Shown here piece after piece: positions 61,941-64,000 of a stretch of 64,000 bases of DNA; within the stretch, counting starts at the first letter, position 1; every line of letters begins with the position of its first letter. The DNA is from Oscillospiraceae bacterium (GTDB taxonomy: Bacteria > Bacillota > Clostridia > Oscillospirales > CAG-272). The position numbers and the translations under genes were made by a program. The DNA lies in contig SVUK01000017.1 in the NCBI GenBank assembly GCA_015063325.1, forward strand, positions 345,894 to 409,893, given 5' to 3'. Under the pieces are notes generated by a model. It ran no database searches, was not told where the DNA came from, and worked only from the letters and a program-made list of their open reading frames with translations.

Positions 61941-63731
61941 TTATGCAATCGGTTCAAAGTCGGCGGCGCCGTGTTTGCAGAGTGGGCAGACGAAGTCCTC
62001 GGGCAGTTCTTCCCCTTCGTAAACATATCCGCAAACCTTGCAGACGTAGCCCTTCTTCCCTTTGGTTTCGGGCTTGAGCTTGACGTTGTTCTGGTAGTAG
62101 GTGTAGGTCATGGTCTCGCGGTCGCTGATGACGCGCGCCTCGGTGATCTTGCAGATGAACATTCCGTGGGTATCCAGGTCCACGTACTGCTCCACCTCCA
62201 GCGACATGACCGCGTTGATATACTGCGGCAGAATGACCAGCCCGTTATCGGTGCGGTCGGGCAGGAAGCCCTCAAATTTATCGACATTCCGTCCGCTCCG
62301 GAAGCCGTAGCATTCAAACACCGAAAAGGGGGCATCCACCGACAGGCAGTTGACGTTCATTTTGCCGGTTTGTTTGATGACATGGTGGGAATAGTTTGCC
62401 TTATTGATGGTCACGGCGACGCGGTTGGGGGTGCTGGTGACCTGGGAAACGGTGTTGACGATCAAGCCGTTGTCCTTCTTGCCGTCGTTGGATGTGACGA
62501 CGTAAAGCCCGTAGCCGATCTTGAACAGGGCGGTCATGTCGTTTTTATGCGCCTTCTCTTCGCTGCGTTCGATATAGTCGCGGCAAAGCTCCTCCGCCAT
62601 TGCCTTGATTTCCTCGCGGTTAGCCGCGTTGGGCGCGGATTTGATTTTGACCGTGGTATTCAGCCAGGTGATATTTTTGCTGTTGGCAAACAGCTCTTTC
62701 ATCACCTTTGCGGCAAGAGGTGCCCAAGAACCGTTCTCGATCAGTCCAATGGTGCGGTTTTGGTAGCCGCGCTCGGTCAGATGCTCGATGAAGGTGCGCA
62801 TAAACGGGAAAATATCGGCATTGTAGGTGGTGGTTGCAAGGACGAGTTTGCCATACCGGAAGCCGTCCTCGACCGCCTCCGCCATATCCTCGCGCGCAAG
62901 GTCGCAAACGACGACCTTGGGGCAACCGCGGCTCTTGAGCTCGTCGGCAAGCAGTTCGACCGCCTTTTTGGTGCCTCCGTAGACCGAGGTATAAGCGATC
63001 ATGACGCCCTCGCTCTCCACGCCGTAGGAGGACCAGGTATTATAAAGGTTGAGATAATAACCGAGGTTTTCGGAAAGCACGGGGCCATGCAAAGGGCAAA
63101 TCGTTTGAATGTCCAGTGTAGCGGCTTTTTTGAGAAGCACCTGTACCTGTGCGCCGTATTTGCCGACGATACCGAAATAGTAGCGGCGCGCCTCGCAAGC
63201 CCAGTCTTCCTCGACGTCCAAAGCACCGAATTTGCCGAAGCCGTCCGCTGAGAAGAGCACCTTTGCGGTGGCATCGTAGGTGACCATGACCTCGGGCCAG
63301 TGCACCATGGGGGCATGGACAAAGGTCAATTCATGCTTGCCGAGCGAAAGAGTGGCACCGTTTTCGGCGACGATCTTCTTTTCCAGCGAGAAGCCCTCAA
63401 AAAAGTTTTCCATCATTGCAAACGCCTTGGCAGTTGCGACAACGGTTGCGTTCGGGTAAACCTTTAAGAAATTGCAGATATTTGCCGAGTGGTCGGGCTC
63501 CATATGCTGGACGATGAGATAATCGGGCTTTCTTCCGGCAAGGGCGGAATCGACGTTATCCAGCCATTCGTGGGTAAAATGGACGTCCACCGTATCGAAA
63601 ACGGCGATTTTTTCGTCCATAATCACATAGGAATTGTACGCCATACCGTTTGGCACGATATACTGCCCCTCAAAAAGGTCGATTTTGTGGTCGTTGACGC
63701 CGACATAAAGAATATCGTTTGCAATTTTCAT
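61941..63731 (-). CDS. multidomain flavodiiron protein (flavodiiron core, flavin reductase, rubredoxin)
   Basis: Flavodiiron proteins reduce oxygen to water or NO to N2O in the cytoplasm of anaerobes. The 596 residues hold four domains: a metallo-beta-lactamase-like diiron domain (1-250; HMEPDHSAN gives His76, Glu78, Asp80 and His81, then MVHWPEVM), a flavodoxin domain (about 255-395; YTSVYGGTKKAVELLADELK), a flavin-reductase-like domain (about 410-545; VTSTPNRVAVTINKANYSHH) and a C-terminal rubredoxin (about 548-596; YVCKVCGYVYEGEELPEDFV, VCPLC). Such fusions let one protein take electrons from NAD(P)H. Third codon positions are clearly richer in G/C than in neighbours. AAAGGGAAG precedes the ATG. 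Confidence 0.94.
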   Translation of the reverse strand: MKIANDILYVGVNDHKIDLFEGQYIVPNGMAYNSYVIMDEKIAVFDTVDVHFTHEWLDNVDSALAGRKPDYLIVQHMEPDHSANICNFLKVYPNATVVATAKAFAMMENFFEGFSLEKKIVAENGATLSLGKHELTFVHAPMVHWPEVMVTYDATAKVLFSADGFGKFGALDVEEDWACEARRYYFGIVGKYGAQVQVLLKKAATLDIQTICPLHGPVLSENLGYYLNLYNTWSSYGVESEGVMIAYTSVYGGTKKAVELLADELKSRGCPKVVVCDLAREDMAEAVEDGFRYGKLVLATTTYNADIFPFMRTFIEHLTERGYQNRTIGLIENGSWAPLAAKVMKELFANSKNITWLNTTVKIKSAPNAANREEIKAMAEELCRDYIERSEEKAHKNDMTALFKIGYGLYVVTSNDGKKDNGLIVNTVSQVTSTPNRVAVTINKANYSHHVIKQTGKMNVNCLSVDAPFSVFECYGFRSGRNVDKFEGFLPDRTDNGLVILPQYINAVMSLEVEQYVDLDTHGMFICKITEARVISDRETMTYTYYQNNVKLKPETKGKKGYVCKVCGYVYEGEELPEDFVCPLCKHGAADFEPIA

Positions 63732-63773
63732 GAAAAACTTCCCTTTCTTGTTTTTTGAATTGATTTCTTTTTT

Positions 63774-63802
63774 ATTTTACCATATTTCAGCCGGAAAGTC
63801 AA
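63774..63802 (-). promoter_or_regulatory. sigma-A promoter of the flavodiiron gene
   Basis: On the minus strand, TTGACT (63802-63797), 17 bp, TAAAAT (63779-63774). Confidence 0.72.
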
Positions 63803-63863
63803 CCGGAAGACTGCGGATTTTAGTTAATCTACAACATTAGTAAAAACCAATGTCTATAAGATA

Positions 63864-64000
63864 CTAACTTTCCAATTTAATTATGTTTAATATTTCTTGC
63901 TTTAGCCACTCCTTATTTCTATTTAAAGAAAGCTCATATGATTCTTGTGTGAAATAGTTCCGTGCGGATTCTTTGTCATTATTTTGGGGAAAAATTAAAG
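63864..64000 (-). CDS. 3' end of an AT-rich gene, product unknown
   Basis: An open frame enters from the right edge and ends at TAG (63866-63864). The last 45 or so residues include ESARNYFTQESYELSLNRNK, then EWLKQEILNIIKLES. They look like a real helical protein end, and the base composition is far more AT-rich than the rest of the window. The family cannot be told from this piece. Confidence 0.5.
   Translation of the reverse strand, partial: LIFPQNNDKESARNYFTQESYELSLNRNKEWLKQEILNIIKLES

Overview
The window reads as chromosome from an anaerobic, spore-forming member of the Firmicutes, most likely a gut-type clostridium (class Clostridia; I cannot place it more finely). The reasons are a spore protease gene (gpr, cut by the left edge), a cortex amidase of the CwlD type, a T-box leader in front of pheST, AddAB in place of RecBCD, the holB-ricT-trmN gene order of Gram-positive bacteria, and oxygen-defence and ferredoxin enzymes of strict anaerobes (NfnAB, rubrerythrin, multidomain flavodiiron protein). 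Most transcription units have a clear sigma-A promoter with 16-17 bp spacing, a strong Shine-Dalgarno and an intrinsic terminator, so starts and operon limits can be set with some confidence.

Layout. 1-10.6 kb: gpr; an orphan 711-residue peptide-type binding lipoprotein; a T-box(Phe)-pheST operon; class II aldolase; a MATE exporter; an HtrA-type protease. 10.7-18.4 kb: a queG-like gene followed by addB and addA. 18.5-25.9 kb: secreted esterase, guaB, cwlD, two tandem CNNM/CorC transporters, and a YegP-repeat protein with a histone-like tail. 26.0-27.0 kb: tRNA-Gly, tRNA-Arg and tRNA-His, then a compact array of short hairpins separated by AGTGATATT words, then a four-helix-bundle protein gene. 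27.1-27.8 kb: a P-loop kinase-like gene and a small lipoprotein.

27.9-41.8 kb is one long leftward operon of seven genes: a 1300-residue solute-binding protein with lectin-like N-terminal domains, two MalF/MalG-type permease pairs, an extracytoplasmic beta-propeller/TPR/Yip1 membrane protein, and a large exported DUF5696-type protein with a possible glycosidase-like barrel. There is no ATPase gene in it. It looks like a dedicated system for sensing, processing and importing a complex glycan, and it is the most interesting block.

42-64 kb: RlmI-like methyltransferase, murC and a YfcE phosphoesterase; three small genes encoding low-complexity proteins; a VanZ-metallophosphoesterase reading frame interrupted at a canonical -1 slippery heptamer; nfnAB divergent from holB-ricT-ferredoxin-trmN; a TtcA-like and a YgiQ-like gene; a three-gene overlapping cassette (HPr-kinase-like, PqqD-like, S26 peptidase-like) resembling RiPP tailoring machinery without a visible precursor; an S1-domain protein; a papain-like amidase; a 44-residue membrane peptide; rubrerythrin; the flavodiiron protein; and, at the right edge, the 3' end of an AT-rich gene of unknown function. 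No rRNA, CRISPR array, transposase or phage gene was seen.
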